From Limnohabitans sp. JirII-31 (GTDB lineage Bacteria > Pseudomonadota > Gammaproteobacteria > Burkholderiales > Burkholderiaceae_C), in the NCBI RefSeq assembly GCF_002778315.1, contig NZ_NESA01000011.1:1-64000 (forward strand): 64,000 nt of DNA. Direction: 5' to 3'. Under the pieces are notes generated by a model. It made no database searches. It was not told the origin of the DNA and saw only the letters and a list, made by a program, of their open reading frames with translations. Shown here piece by piece: positions 24,867 through 33,276 of the stretch; positions within the stretch are counted from its first letter, which is position 1; every line of letters starts with the position of its first letter. A program made the translations under genes and the position numbers.

Positions 24867-25868
24867 TCAGTCTGCTTTCGCGCCCGAGCTTTTGACCACC
24901 GCCGCCCACTTGGGCACTTCGGCGCGCAAGAAGCTGCCAAATTCGGCAGCGCTGTTGCGGCTGCTGGACATGCCAAGCTGGGCAAATTTGTCCACCACGT
25001 CTTGCGACTCCATGGCGCGGTTGAGTGCGGCGTTGAGTTTGTCGACGATGGCCTGCGGTGTGCCCGCGGGCAAGAAGAAACCAAACCAGGTGTAGTCGTC
25101 AAACTCTTTGTAGCCAAACTCGGTGATCGAGGGCACTTCGGGTAACAGCGGCGAGCGGGTGGCGCTGGTCACGGCCAGGGCGCGAAGCTTGCCCGCCTTG
25201 ATCATCGGCACCGCTGGCGGCATGGAGGTGCTGGCCATGGGCGTGTGGCCGGCCACCACGGCGTTGATGGCCGCCGCAGGTTGGTAGGGCACATGGGTGA
25301 TGTCCACCTTGGCGGCAGTTTTTAAGCGCTCCATCGACAAATGGGTGGTGGTGCCAATGCCAGACGAGGCGTAGCTCATGGGGGTCTTTTTGGCTTCTTC
25401 CACCAACTCAGGCAGCGTCTTGGCCGACACGCTCGGGTTGACGGTGAAGATGTTGGGTGTTTTGGGGCCCAGCGCCAAAGGCGCGAAGTCTTTCAGCGCG
25501 TCGTAGCCAGCGTCGGCATAGAGCGAGGGATTGACCGCAAAGGCCACGCTGTGCACCAGCACGGTGTAGCCATCGGGTGCCGCGCGTTTGACTTGGCCCG
25601 TGGCAATGTTGCCGCCTGCACCGCCTTTGTTTTCGACAATGAAGTTGCCGCCCGTGATCTCGGACAACTTTTGCGTCAGCGAGCGCGCCACGATGTCGGT
25701 GGACGCGCCTGGGGCAAACGCCACCAGCAAGGTCACAGGCTTGGCCTTGGGCCACTCGGCTTGGGCCGATGCGTTCAGGCTAAGCATGCTGCACACAGCC
25801 GCCAAGCCGATGCTCGTCCAGGTGGTGGTGCGTGCCAGGGTGTGCAAGCGGTGTGTGAGTTGGGCCAT
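24867..25868 (-). CDS. Bug/TctC-family tripartite tricarboxylate transporter binding protein
   Basis: 333 residues with a signal peptide (ending LNASAQA), then the Bug fold: PVTLLVAFAPGASTDIVARS, IVENKGGAGGNIATGQVKRAAPDGYTV, YASSGIGTTTHLS, HVPYQPAAAINAVVAGH and the LPEVPSITEFG segment. Binds carboxylates or aromatic acids in the periplasm. A GAGGAGAC ribosome site precedes the ATG. It lies 45 bases after the intradiol dioxygenase, so it probably delivers that pathway's substrate. No TctA/TctB genes are near. Confidence 0.92.
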   Translation of the reverse strand: MAQLTHRLHTLARTTTWTSIGLAAVCSMLSLNASAQAEWPKAKPVTLLVAFAPGASTDIVARSLTQKLSEITGGNFIVENKGGAGGNIATGQVKRAAPDGYTVLVHSVAFAVNPSLYADAGYDALKDFAPLALGPKTPNIFTVNPSVSAKTLPELVEEAKKTPMSYASSGIGTTTHLSMERLKTAAKVDITHVPYQPAAAINAVVAGHTPMASTSMPPAVPMIKAGKLRALAVTSATRSPLLPEVPSITEFGYKEFDDYTWFGFFLPAGTPQAIVDKLNAALNRAMESQDVVDKFAQLGMSSSRNSAAEFGSFLRAEVPKWAAVVKSSGAKAD

Positions 25869-25913
25869 GTCTGTCTCCTCGTTGTGTGTGTATCGGTGAA
25901 AGCGCGTTGCGTG

Positions 25914-26786
25914 TCAGTTGGCTTTGACCAGGCAGAACTCGAAGTTGACTTCCAAGAAAGGCGTTTCGATGCCAAAGCGCTCGGCCACAGCCTTGTTGTG
26001 TGACGGCACAAAGGGCACCACCAGGCCGGGGCGCACGCCAAACACGGTGTCGTTGTCGATGTAATCCGAGCCCTCGGGGAACAGCTCGGTCACCAAGCCC
26101 ACATGGCCCGGTGCGCTCACGATGACGTGGTAGTGGGCTGGACGCCAAATGCCACGGTTGCTGGCACGCAGCAGCGCGCCGACAGGGCCGTCGGTGGGCA
26201 CGGTGTAGGGGTGGGGGCGGATGGTGAGGAGGTTGAAGCTGCCGTCGGCCTCGCACTTGATTTTGCAACGCAGGTTGTGCGGGTCTTGCTCAGGGTCTTG
26301 CGCGGGGTACAGGCCGTTGTCTGCGTTTTGCCAAAAGTCGAGTTCTGCGTTGGGGATGGGCTGGCCGTCCACTCCCACCACACGGCCTTTGAACCAGGTG
26401 CGCTCGCCGGCTTGGCCTTCTGTCAGGTCGCTGCCATTGGGCTTGACTTTGGAGTCGTGGTTGTGGAACGGGCCCAACACGCTGCTGGGCGTGCCGCCCA
26501 CCGGCTGCGACACCACGTCGACCATCGATGAGATGCCCATGATGTCGGAGATCAGGCTGAACTCGTTGCGTTCACCATCGGTGATGGCGGCGCTGGCCGT
26601 CAAAAACTCCAGACCTTGCAGCCACTCGGCTTTGGTCAGGTGCGACTCTTGCACAAAGGCATGAAGGTGCTTGACCAACAGCGCCATGACTTCGCCCAGG
26701 CGGGGGTTGCTGGCGGTGCCAAAGCTGCGCATGGCGGCTTCGGTGACAGAGAGAGAAAGCGCGTCTTGGGGGGAACTGGTCGTCAT
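25914..26786 (-). CDS. Intradiol ring-cleavage dioxygenase (hydroxyquinol 1,2-dioxygenase-like)
   Basis: Cleaves a catechol or hydroxyquinol ring between the two hydroxyls using non-heme Fe(III). 290 residues from the ATG at 26786 (AGGA 6 bases upstream). N-terminal helical dimer domain (residues about 1-100), then LGPFHN, GRVVGVDGQPIPNAELDFWQNADNGLYPAQD (ligand Tyr in GLY), RPHPYTVPTDGPVG (second Tyr) and RPAHYHVIVSAPGH (two His ligands). Length and the N-terminal pattern fit hydroxyquinol dioxygenases better than short protocatechuate subunits. Divergent from a CaiB gene. Confidence 0.88.
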   Translation of the reverse strand: MTTSSPQDALSLSVTEAAMRSFGTASNPRLGEVMALLVKHLHAFVQESHLTKAEWLQGLEFLTASAAITDGERNEFSLISDIMGISSMVDVVSQPVGGTPSSVLGPFHNHDSKVKPNGSDLTEGQAGERTWFKGRVVGVDGQPIPNAELDFWQNADNGLYPAQDPEQDPHNLRCKIKCEADGSFNLLTIRPHPYTVPTDGPVGALLRASNRGIWRPAHYHVIVSAPGHVGLVTELFPEGSDYIDNDTVFGVRPGLVVPFVPSHNKAVAERFGIETPFLEVNFEFCLVKAN

Positions 26787-26822
26787 CGTGTGTCCTGAAT
26801 CGAGGGGCAAGGTTGGGTGTTG

Positions 26823-26865
26823 TTTTATCGATAATATTCGATATCTATCTTATTTGTCGATAAAA
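26823..26865. promoter_or_regulatory. Inverted-repeat operator candidate between dioxygenase and CaiB genes
   Basis: TTTTATCGA (26823-26831) and TCGATAAAA (26857-26865) are exact reverse complements, with a further TTCGATA (26838-26844) between them. The block is AT-rich in a GC-rich area and lies in the 167-base divergent gap, so a regulator could control both directions. GntR-type sites can look like this; no regulator gene is adjacent. Confidence 0.5.
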
Positions 26866-26953
26866 GAACTCTGACAATTCTGCGCCAATCAGCGTCACGT
26901 TTGGCACATCAGGGTCTGCTGACTGCATCGGTTTCAGGCACACTCTTCGCCCT

Positions 26954-28168
26954 ATGCCAAACGACACTTTTTCTGCTTCTACCGGCCCCCTCAGCGGCTT
27001 GCGCGTGATCGAACTCGGCCAGCTCATCGCCGGCCCTTTCGCCGCCAAAACCTTGGCCGACTTTGGTGCCGAGGTGATCAAGATCGAAACCCCCGGCAGC
27101 GGCGACCCGCTGCGCAAATGGCGTTTGCTCAAAGACGGCACCTCGGTGTGGTGGCAGGTGCAGTCGCGCAACAAGCGTTCGGTGGCGCTGGACTTGAAAC
27201 AGCCCCAAGCGCAAGACATCGTGCGCCAGTTGGTGCGCGATGCCGATGTGCTGATTGAAAACTTCCGTCCCGGTGCCATGGAAGGCTGGGGCTTGGGGCC
27301 CGACGATTTGCACGCCATCAACCCGCGCTTGATCATGCTGCGCATCAGCGGCTACGGACAAACCGGCCCTTACCGCGACAAGCCGGGTTTTGGCGTGGTG
27401 GCCGAGGCCATGAGCGGTTTGCGCCACCTCACCGCCGAGCCCGGGCGTGTGCCGGTGCGCGTGGGCATCAGCTTGGGCGATACGCTGGCTTCTTTGCATG
27501 GCGTGATTGGCATCTTGATGGCGCTGCACGAGCGTCAACGCAGTGGCCAGGGCCAGGTGATTGATGTGGCTTTGTACGAAGCGGTCTTCAACTGCATGGA
27601 GAGTTTGCTGCCCGAGTACAGCGCCTTTGGCGCGGTGCGTGGGCCCGCTGGCAGCGCCTTGCCCGGCATTGCACCAACCAATGCGTACCGCTGCCGTGAT
27701 GGGGGCTATGCCTTGATCGCGGGCAACGGCGACAGCATTTACAAGCGCTTGATGCATGCCGTGGGCCGAGACGACTTAGGGCAAGACCCCGCGCTGGCTG
27801 ACAACGCGGGCCGCGTCAAACGGGTGGACGAGATCGATGCCGCCCTGGGTGCCTGGGCGGCAGAGCGCACGGTGGACGAGGTGCTGGCCGTGTTGGACGC
27901 GGCCTCGGTGCCTGCCGGGCGCATCTACACCGTGGCCGACATTGCTGCCGACCCACACTACCAAGCGCGCGGCATGATTCAGCAGGTGCAGATGAACGAC
28001 GGCACGTCCATGGCCGTGCCGGGCATCGTGCCCAAGCTGTCGCGCACGCCGGGCGGGCATCGCCGCAACGCACCCGCACTGGGCCAAGACACCGATGCGG
28101 TGCTCAGCAACATGGGCCTCACCCCCGAACAAATTCAAACCCTCAAAGACCAAGGCATCGTCGCATGA
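26954..28168 (+). CDS. CaiB/BaiF family CoA-transferase
   Basis: 404 residues of class III CoA-transferase. Motifs: LRVIELGQLIAGPFAAKTLADFGAEVIKIE at the start, RNKRSVALDLKQP, the catalytic Asp in GISLGDTLAS (about residue 176), and C-terminal GRIYTVADIAADPHYQARGMI. Moves CoA between an acyl donor and a carboxylic acid. The stop overlaps the lyase start (ATGA), so the pair likely activates and then cleaves one acid, e.g. a citramalate- or hydroxymethylglutarate-like compound. Confidence 0.93.
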   Translation: MPNDTFSASTGPLSGLRVIELGQLIAGPFAAKTLADFGAEVIKIETPGSGDPLRKWRLLKDGTSVWWQVQSRNKRSVALDLKQPQAQDIVRQLVRDADVLIENFRPGAMEGWGLGPDDLHAINPRLIMLRISGYGQTGPYRDKPGFGVVAEAMSGLRHLTAEPGRVPVRVGISLGDTLASLHGVIGILMALHERQRSGQGQVIDVALYEAVFNCMESLLPEYSAFGAVRGPAGSALPGIAPTNAYRCRDGGYALIAGNGDSIYKRLMHAVGRDDLGQDPALADNAGRVKRVDEIDAALGAWAAERTVDEVLAVLDAASVPAGRIYTVADIAADPHYQARGMIQQVQMNDGTSMAVPGIVPKLSRTPGGHRRNAPALGQDTDAVLSNMGLTPEQIQTLKDQGIVA

Positions 28169-29079
28169 CACGTATTTATTTCAACGAAGTGGTGACCCGC
28201 GATGGCTTTCAGATCGAGCCTGAGTTCATCGCCACCGACGCCAAAGTGGCGTTGATCGACGCGCTGAGTTTGTGCGGTTACGCCAAGATCGAAGCCACCT
28301 CGTTTGTCTCGCCCAAAGCCATTCCGATGCTGCGCGACGCCGAAGAGGTGATGGGGCGTATCACGCGTGCACCGGAGGTGGAATACACCGTGCTGGTGCC
28401 TAACCTGCGTGGGGCTGAGCGCGCGCTGGAGTCCAAGGCCGATGAACTGAACTTGGTGATGTCCACGTCGGAGACCCACAACCGCGCCAACTTGCGCATG
28501 GGCCGTGAGCAAAGCTTTGCCGCACTGGCCGAGGTGGTGCGTCATGTGGATGGGCGCACGCCCATCAACGTGTCGCTCTCCACCGCCTTTGGTTGCCCCA
28601 TGGAAGGTGATGTGCCCGAGGCTGAGGTGGTGCAGTTCGCCGAGCGCTTTGCGGGCTTGGGTGTGCGCGGTTTGACCATTTGCGACACCACGGGCATGGC
28701 ACACCCGGGCCAGGTGGCCCACATGGTCGAGACCTTGCAGCAGCGCGTGAAGGGCGTGCAGCTGACGCTGCATTTCCACAACACGCGTGGCATGGGCCTG
28801 GCCAACTTGCTGGCCGCGGTGCAGGGCGGCATTGTGCGATTTGACGGCTCACTCGGTGGCTTGGGCGGTTGCCCGTATGCGCCAGGCGCGAGTGGCAATA
28901 TTTGCAGCGAAGACGCGGTGCACATGTTGCACGCCATGGGCTACGACACCGGCATGGACTTGCCGCGTTTGCTGTCGGTGGCGCGTGGTTTGCCCTACAT
29001 CGTGGGCCACGACGTGCCAGGCCAAGTGGCCAAGGCGGGCTTGATCACCGACCTGCACCCCGCCCCGCAAGCCCAATGA
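28165..29079 (+). CDS. Hydroxymethylglutaryl-CoA lyase family enzyme
   Basis: 304 residues, HMGL-like TIM barrel. EVVTRDGFQIE near residue 5 holds the catalytic Arg-Asp, HFHNTRGMGL (about 203) the metal-binding His pair, and GGLGGCPYAPGASGN (about 231-245) the signature with its catalytic Cys. Cleaves HMG-CoA to acetyl-CoA and acetoacetate, or a related citramalyl-type CoA ester. Coupled to the CaiB gene by ATGA overlap; the true substrate would be set by that partner. Confidence 0.9.
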   Translation: MTRIYFNEVVTRDGFQIEPEFIATDAKVALIDALSLCGYAKIEATSFVSPKAIPMLRDAEEVMGRITRAPEVEYTVLVPNLRGAERALESKADELNLVMSTSETHNRANLRMGREQSFAALAEVVRHVDGRTPINVSLSTAFGCPMEGDVPEAEVVQFAERFAGLGVRGLTICDTTGMAHPGQVAHMVETLQQRVKGVQLTLHFHNTRGMGLANLLAAVQGGIVRFDGSLGGLGGCPYAPGASGNICSEDAVHMLHAMGYDTGMDLPRLLSVARGLPYIVGHDVPGQVAKAGLITDLHPAPQAQ

Positions 29080-29134
29080 TGGTGTTGGGCGTGATGCCGT
29101 TAAGGGCCTGTGCACCCCTGCTAACATCGATCGC

Positions 29135-29584
29135 GTGAAACCCCTCAAACTTTGGTTGATGTGTTGGCTGGTCCTTGCAGTGCCACTGCAAGGCATGGCT
29201 GCGGTCAGTCAAATGTTTTGCCACGGCAAAGCGGCTGTGGTGGTTGCTCATGTCGTGGCACAGACCCCACCCGCACAGGTGCACCTGGACGCCCACCACG
29301 GGCACCACGGCCATGACGCGCAGGCAGTGGCACAGCATGTGCCAACGCCGCATGACGCGTCGTCAGCCCAAGCCAACGCCAACGCCAACGCCAACGTAAG
29401 CGCCACACCTCACCACACATGCAGCACCTGCGCGCAGTGCTGTGTGGGCGTGGCGCTGTTGCCAGCACCTGTGGTGTTGGCATTGGGGCAGCCAGCTCAC
29501 ACCCTGGTGGCGGCCCCTGCTGTGCTGTTGGGTGAGTGGTCACCCAACCACTTAGAGCGACCGCCCCGCACCTTCCTCGCCTGA
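29135..29584 (+). CDS. Exported Cys/His-rich small protein (CopL/DUF2946-like), start of copper cluster
   Basis: 149 residues, GTG start. Signal peptide (KLWLMCWLVLAVPLQGMAA), then His-rich stretches (HLDAHHGHHGHDAQ), a short ANANANAN repeat and a C-terminal cysteine knot HTCSTCAQCCVG. Such composition is common in small copper-responsive exported proteins placed ahead of multicopper oxidase genes. Family assignment to CopL/DUF2946 is tentative. Confidence 0.6.
   Translation: MKPLKLWLMCWLVLAVPLQGMAAVSQMFCHGKAAVVVAHVVAQTPPAQVHLDAHHGHHGHDAQAVAQHVPTPHDASSAQANANANANVSATPHHTCSTCAQCCVGVALLPAPVVLALGQPAHTLVAAPAVLLGEWSPNHLERPPRTFLA
29372..29395 (+). repeat. Hexanucleotide tandem repeat (GCCAAC x4) within coding sequence
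   Basis: Four perfect GCCAAC units encode the ANANANAN stretch of the Cys/His-rich protein. Unit length is a multiple of three, so copy changes would alter linker length without shifting the frame. Confidence 0.8.
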
Positions 29585-29672
29585 TCGCGCTGCAACCTCT
29601 TGGTTGTCAGTGCACGGACCTCTGGGTGGCGCGCCATCCTGAGATGTTTGATCCATGGTCAACGAGGAATCT

Positions 29673-30053
29673 ATGTCTTTCAAAAAACCAATGCCGTGCT
29701 CGCTGCTTGTTGCGAGGTGGTGGCCCGGGTGCGCCCTGCTCAGTGCCTGTTTAGGCTGTGCGCTGGCGGGCAGCGCGTGGGCACAGGCGGATGCACTTGC
29801 CACAGCGCCTGTTCCTGCCACGCAGCCCAGTGCCACAGCCAAGCCCTCTGTGGACTTGCGCTACCGCTCGACGTTTGACAGCTACCAACGTTATGTCGCG
29901 TCACCTGTTCAGTCGTGGCCACAGGCCAATGACACGGTGCAACAAGTGGGTGGGTGGCGTGCCTATGCCAAAGAACTTGCACCGACACCCAGCGCGGTGC
30001 CAAGCGCGACTTCAACACCGCCACCACCCCATGTGCATGGAGGCCAGCCATGA
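29673..30053 (+). CDS. Small exported protein of copper cluster, unknown function
   Basis: 126 residues from the ATG at 29673, which has GAGGA just upstream; an ATG 18 bases earlier is in frame but lacks a site. Signal peptide ends SAWAQ. The mature part is Ala/Pro-rich with a conserved-looking core DLRYRSTFDSYQRYV...VGGWRAYAKEL and ends PHVHGGQP. The stop overlaps the TolC-like start (ATGA), so the products probably work together. I recognise no domain. Confidence 0.65.
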   Translation: MSFKKPMPCSLLVARWWPGCALLSACLGCALAGSAWAQADALATAPVPATQPSATAKPSVDLRYRSTFDSYQRYVASPVQSWPQANDTVQQVGGWRAYAKELAPTPSAVPSATSTPPPPHVHGGQP

Positions 30054-31483
30054 CTTTTCTCGACAAACGGCGGCCCTTGCCAGTCCGTGCCATGGTGTGG
30101 CTTGTGTTGGGTTTGGCGGGATGCAGCAGCTATGACATGCAACAAGGCATGGACCAGACCAGCCGCACCACCCGCAACTTCTCGCAAGGCGGGTTGAACC
30201 TGGCGCGCACCCAAGCCCAGCGCGACCAGCGCCGGGCAATCAGTCGTCAGCTCTTGGCCGCTCCGGTGGGGCCCAAAGAGGCGGTGCAATTGCTGCTCAA
30301 CAACAGTCCCGCGTTTCAGGCCTTGCTGGCGCAGCAGGGGGAGTTGGGGGCCCGTGCCGCGCAAAGCGGGCGCATTGCCAACCCGAGTTTTGCTTTCGAG
30401 CGCGTGGTCACCGGCAGCGAGTTGGAGCTCAACCGGTTTCTCACCTTCGGTTTGTTAGACCTGTTGACGCTGCCGCAACGCGCAGCGATGGCGGATGTGC
30501 GCATGGAACAAGCGCAGGTTCAGGCGGCCTCGGAGGTGGTGGACCAAGTCACCCAAGTGCGCCAAGCCTGGGTGCGTGCCGTGGCGGCGCAACAGATGGC
30601 CCACTACGCCGAGCAGGTGGTGGCCAGCGCCCAAGCCAGTGCCGAGTTGGCGCGCCGCATGGAGGCGGTGGGCAACTTCAACAAACTCACCCGGGCCCGG
30701 CACCAGGCGTTTTATGCAGATGCAGCAGCCCAACTGGCCACGGCCACGCAAGCGGCCTTGTCACGCAAAGAAGAGCTGGTGCGCTGGTTGGGCTTGGACG
30801 ACGACCAGGCCCAGCAACTGGTGCTGCCCGAGCGGTTGCCCGATGTGCCCAAGCAGCCGTTGTTGCCCCAGGACGTGGCGCAGCAAGCCACGTATGAGCG
30901 CTTGGACATACAACAAGCCCGGGCCGCACTCAACGTGGCGGCCAAAGCGCAAGGGCTCAACCAAGTCACGAGCTTCACCGACATCGAGTTGTCGGTGCGA
31001 CGTGGCCGTGTGTCCGACAGCAGCGCGGCCACCTCGGCGTCACGGCGTGGCTATGAAGTGGGTGTGAAGCTGCCGGTCTTTGACTGGGGTGGCATGCAAC
31101 GCGAGGCCATGTCAGCGCAAACGCTGGCTGCGGCCCATCGGCTGGAGTCCACGTTGCGCTTGGCCGGTTCGAGCTTGCGTGAGAGCTACGCGGCTTATCG
31201 CACGGCGCATGACGTGAGCCGACATTACAAAGAAGAGGTGCTGCCTTTGCGCAAGGTCATCGCCGATGAAAACGTGCTGCGCTACAACGGCATGTTGATT
31301 GGCGTGTTTGAGCTGTTGGCCGATTCACGCGATCAAATTTCTGCCGTGGTTTCTGCCATCGCCGCTGAACAGCAGTTCTGGCTGGCCGACGCGGCGTTGC
31401 AAGCCACGCTGATGGGACGCCCCACCACCATCGCGTGGGTCGCGTCCAACAGCACCACGGCCAACAGTCCTGCGGGCCACTGA
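30050..31483 (+). CDS. TolC-family outer-membrane lipoprotein
   Basis: 477 residues from the ATG at 30050 (GGAGG 6 bases upstream). The signal ends in a lipobox LGLAGCSS (Cys about residue 24). Two OEP repeats follow, with AVQLLLNNSPAFQALLAQQGELGARAAQSGR and LPVFDWGGMQREAMSAQTLAAAH as typical blocks. Likely outer-membrane duct or anchored factor for copper export. No RND or fusion-protein gene is in this cluster, so it may pair with the pump at 18.8-24.3 kb. Confidence 0.85.
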   Translation: MTFLDKRRPLPVRAMVWLVLGLAGCSSYDMQQGMDQTSRTTRNFSQGGLNLARTQAQRDQRRAISRQLLAAPVGPKEAVQLLLNNSPAFQALLAQQGELGARAAQSGRIANPSFAFERVVTGSELELNRFLTFGLLDLLTLPQRAAMADVRMEQAQVQAASEVVDQVTQVRQAWVRAVAAQQMAHYAEQVVASAQASAELARRMEAVGNFNKLTRARHQAFYADAAAQLATATQAALSRKEELVRWLGLDDDQAQQLVLPERLPDVPKQPLLPQDVAQQATYERLDIQQARAALNVAAKAQGLNQVTSFTDIELSVRRGRVSDSSAATSASRRGYEVGVKLPVFDWGGMQREAMSAQTLAAAHRLESTLRLAGSSLRESYAAYRTAHDVSRHYKEEVLPLRKVIADENVLRYNGMLIGVFELLADSRDQISAVVSAIAAEQQFWLADAALQATLMGRPTTIAWVASNSTTANSPAGH

Positions 31484-31495
31484 CAAGGGATAGTC

Positions 31496-32908
31496 ATGAC
31501 ATCACGACGAGAATTTTTCAAGTTCGCTGGCATTGCCGGTGGCGCTGCATCGGCGGCTGCGGTGGGGCGGTATGCCTTGGCGGGTGTGCCTGAGGCCGTC
31601 ATTCAAACCCAGCCCGACACCATGCCTGCCTTGGTGCCCAACACCGGGCGGCCCTACAACCCGGTGGTCACACTCAACGGCTGGACCTTGCCATGGCGCA
31701 TGAACCAGGGTGTGAAAGAGTTTCACCTGGTGGCCGAGCCGGTGGTGCGCGAAATGGCACCCGGCTTCAAAGCCCATTTGTGGGGTTACAACGGGCAAAG
31801 CCCGGGGCCCACCATCGAAGTGGTGGAGGGTGACCGGGTGCGAGTGTTTGTCACCAACAAACTGCCTGAGCACACCAGCGTGCACTGGCATGGACAGCGC
31901 GTGCCCAATGGCATGGACGGCGTGTCGGGTCTGACCCAGCGGGCCATTCAGCCTGGACAAACCTTTGTCTATGAGTTTGTGGCGCGCCGACCTGGCAGCT
32001 TCATGTACCACCCGCATGCCGATGAGATGACGCAAATGGCCATGGGCATGATGGGTCTGTGGATCACCCATCCCAAAGACAAACATCCGCTCATCGACAC
32101 CGTGCAGCGGGATTTCTGTTTTCTGCTCAATGCCTTTGACATTGACCCCGGCAGCTACACCCCCAAGACCATGACCATGCTGGACTTCAACCTGTGGGCG
32201 TGGAACAGCCGCGTGTTTCCGGGCATTGATTCATTGAACGTGAAGCTCAACGACAAGGTGCGCATCCGGGTGGGCAACTTGACGATGACCAACCACCCCA
32301 TCCATCTGCACGGCCACGAGTTCACCGTGACCGGCACCGATGGTGGGGCCATACCCCACACCGCACGCTGGCCCGAAGTGACCACCGATGTGGCGGTGGG
32401 GCAAATGCGTCAAATCGAGTTTGTGGCCGACGAGGAGGGTGACTGGGCCTTGCATTGCCACAAAAGCCACCACACCATGAACGCCATGGGCCACAACGTG
32501 CCGACCCTGATTGGTGTGGACCACCGCGACATTGGCAAAAAAATCAACCGCTTGATTCCCGATTACATGGTGATGGGCGAGCGCGGCATGGCCGACATGG
32601 CGGAGATGGAGATGCCCTTGCCCGACAACACCGTGCCCATGATGACCGGCGAGGGGCCGTTTGGCTCGGTCGAGATGGGCGGCATGTTCAGTGTTTTGAA
32701 GGTCAGAAAGACACAAAAAAACGGCGACTACAGCAACCCGGGTTGGTTTCAGCATCCCCCAGGCACGGTGGCGCAGCCATACGCAGGCGCGGTGGTACCC
32801 CCGAAGCGTCAGCATGGCGTGGGCGGTCAGAGCATGCCGTGTGTGGACAAACCCGCCTCTGAAGTTGAAGTGCAAATTCGCAAACCCCATGCGCATGGCG
32901 AGCATTGA
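31496..32908 (+). CDS. Tat-exported multicopper oxidase (copper detoxification type)
   Basis: 470 residues. Tat signal TSRREFFKFAG at the N-terminus. Copper ligands: HWHGQRVPNGMDG (type 2/3), YHPHADEMTQMAMGMMG, HPIHLHGHEF and C-terminal HCHKSHHTMNAMGH (type 1 Cys-His with distal Met ligand). The Met-rich patch MADMAEMEMPLPDN after it is like CopA/CueO Met-rich regions. Oxidises Cu(I) to less toxic Cu(II) in the periplasm. 12 bases after the TolC-like gene and before a CusF-like gene. Confidence 0.93.
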   Translation: MTSRREFFKFAGIAGGAASAAAVGRYALAGVPEAVIQTQPDTMPALVPNTGRPYNPVVTLNGWTLPWRMNQGVKEFHLVAEPVVREMAPGFKAHLWGYNGQSPGPTIEVVEGDRVRVFVTNKLPEHTSVHWHGQRVPNGMDGVSGLTQRAIQPGQTFVYEFVARRPGSFMYHPHADEMTQMAMGMMGLWITHPKDKHPLIDTVQRDFCFLLNAFDIDPGSYTPKTMTMLDFNLWAWNSRVFPGIDSLNVKLNDKVRIRVGNLTMTNHPIHLHGHEFTVTGTDGGAIPHTARWPEVTTDVAVGQMRQIEFVADEEGDWALHCHKSHHTMNAMGHNVPTLIGVDHRDIGKKINRLIPDYMVMGERGMADMAEMEMPLPDNTVPMMTGEGPFGSVEMGGMFSVLKVRKTQKNGDYSNPGWFQHPPGTVAQPYAGAVVPPKRQHGVGGQSMPCVDKPASEVEVQIRKPHAHGEH

Positions 32909-32933
32909 TATTTTTTGGAATAGGAGATCTTCG

Positions 32934-33269
32934 ATGGTGAAATTTTTAAAACCTATGCTGTCCGTGCTCGTGCTGTGCGGCGGCTTGTCGTGCGGCATGA
33001 CTGGCATGGCACAAACTGCGCCACAGACCCCGCAGACGCGTTCAAGTGCAGCGGCTTTCACCGAAGCAGAGGTGAAGAAAGTCGACCTGTCCACGGGTAA
33101 GGTGACCCTGCGACACGGCGAGATCAAGAGCCTGGACATGCCGCCCATGACCATGGTCTTCACGGTCAAAGACAAGTCCTTGCTCCAGGGGGTGGTTGCT
33201 GGCGATCAGGTGCGTTTTGTGGTGGTGTCGGAGAACGGCAAGCTGGTGATCACCGAGCTGGTCAAGTGA
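32934..33269 (+). CDS. CusF-like periplasmic copper-binding protein
   Basis: 111 residues from the ATG at 32934 (TAGGAG 7 bases upstream). Signal peptide ends GMAQ. The CusF OB-fold core reads VDLSTGKVTLRHGEIKSLDMPPMTMVF: His plus the MPPMTM ligands are present, but the Trp that caps Cu in E. coli CusF is Met here (DMPPM), as is common in beta-proteobacterial relatives. Carries Cu(I)/Ag(I) to an efflux pump. Last gene of the copper cluster. Confidence 0.88.
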   Translation: MVKFLKPMLSVLVLCGGLSCGMTGMAQTAPQTPQTRSSAAAFTEAEVKKVDLSTGKVTLRHGEIKSLDMPPMTMVFTVKDKSLLQGVVAGDQVRFVVVSENGKLVITELVK

Positions 33270-33276
33270 GTGCCCA

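Noticed and set aside
29372-29395. Possible phase-variation tract or CRISPR-like repeat
   Set aside because: Only four 6-base units without spacers, in frame; no CRISPR array or cas gene exists in the window.
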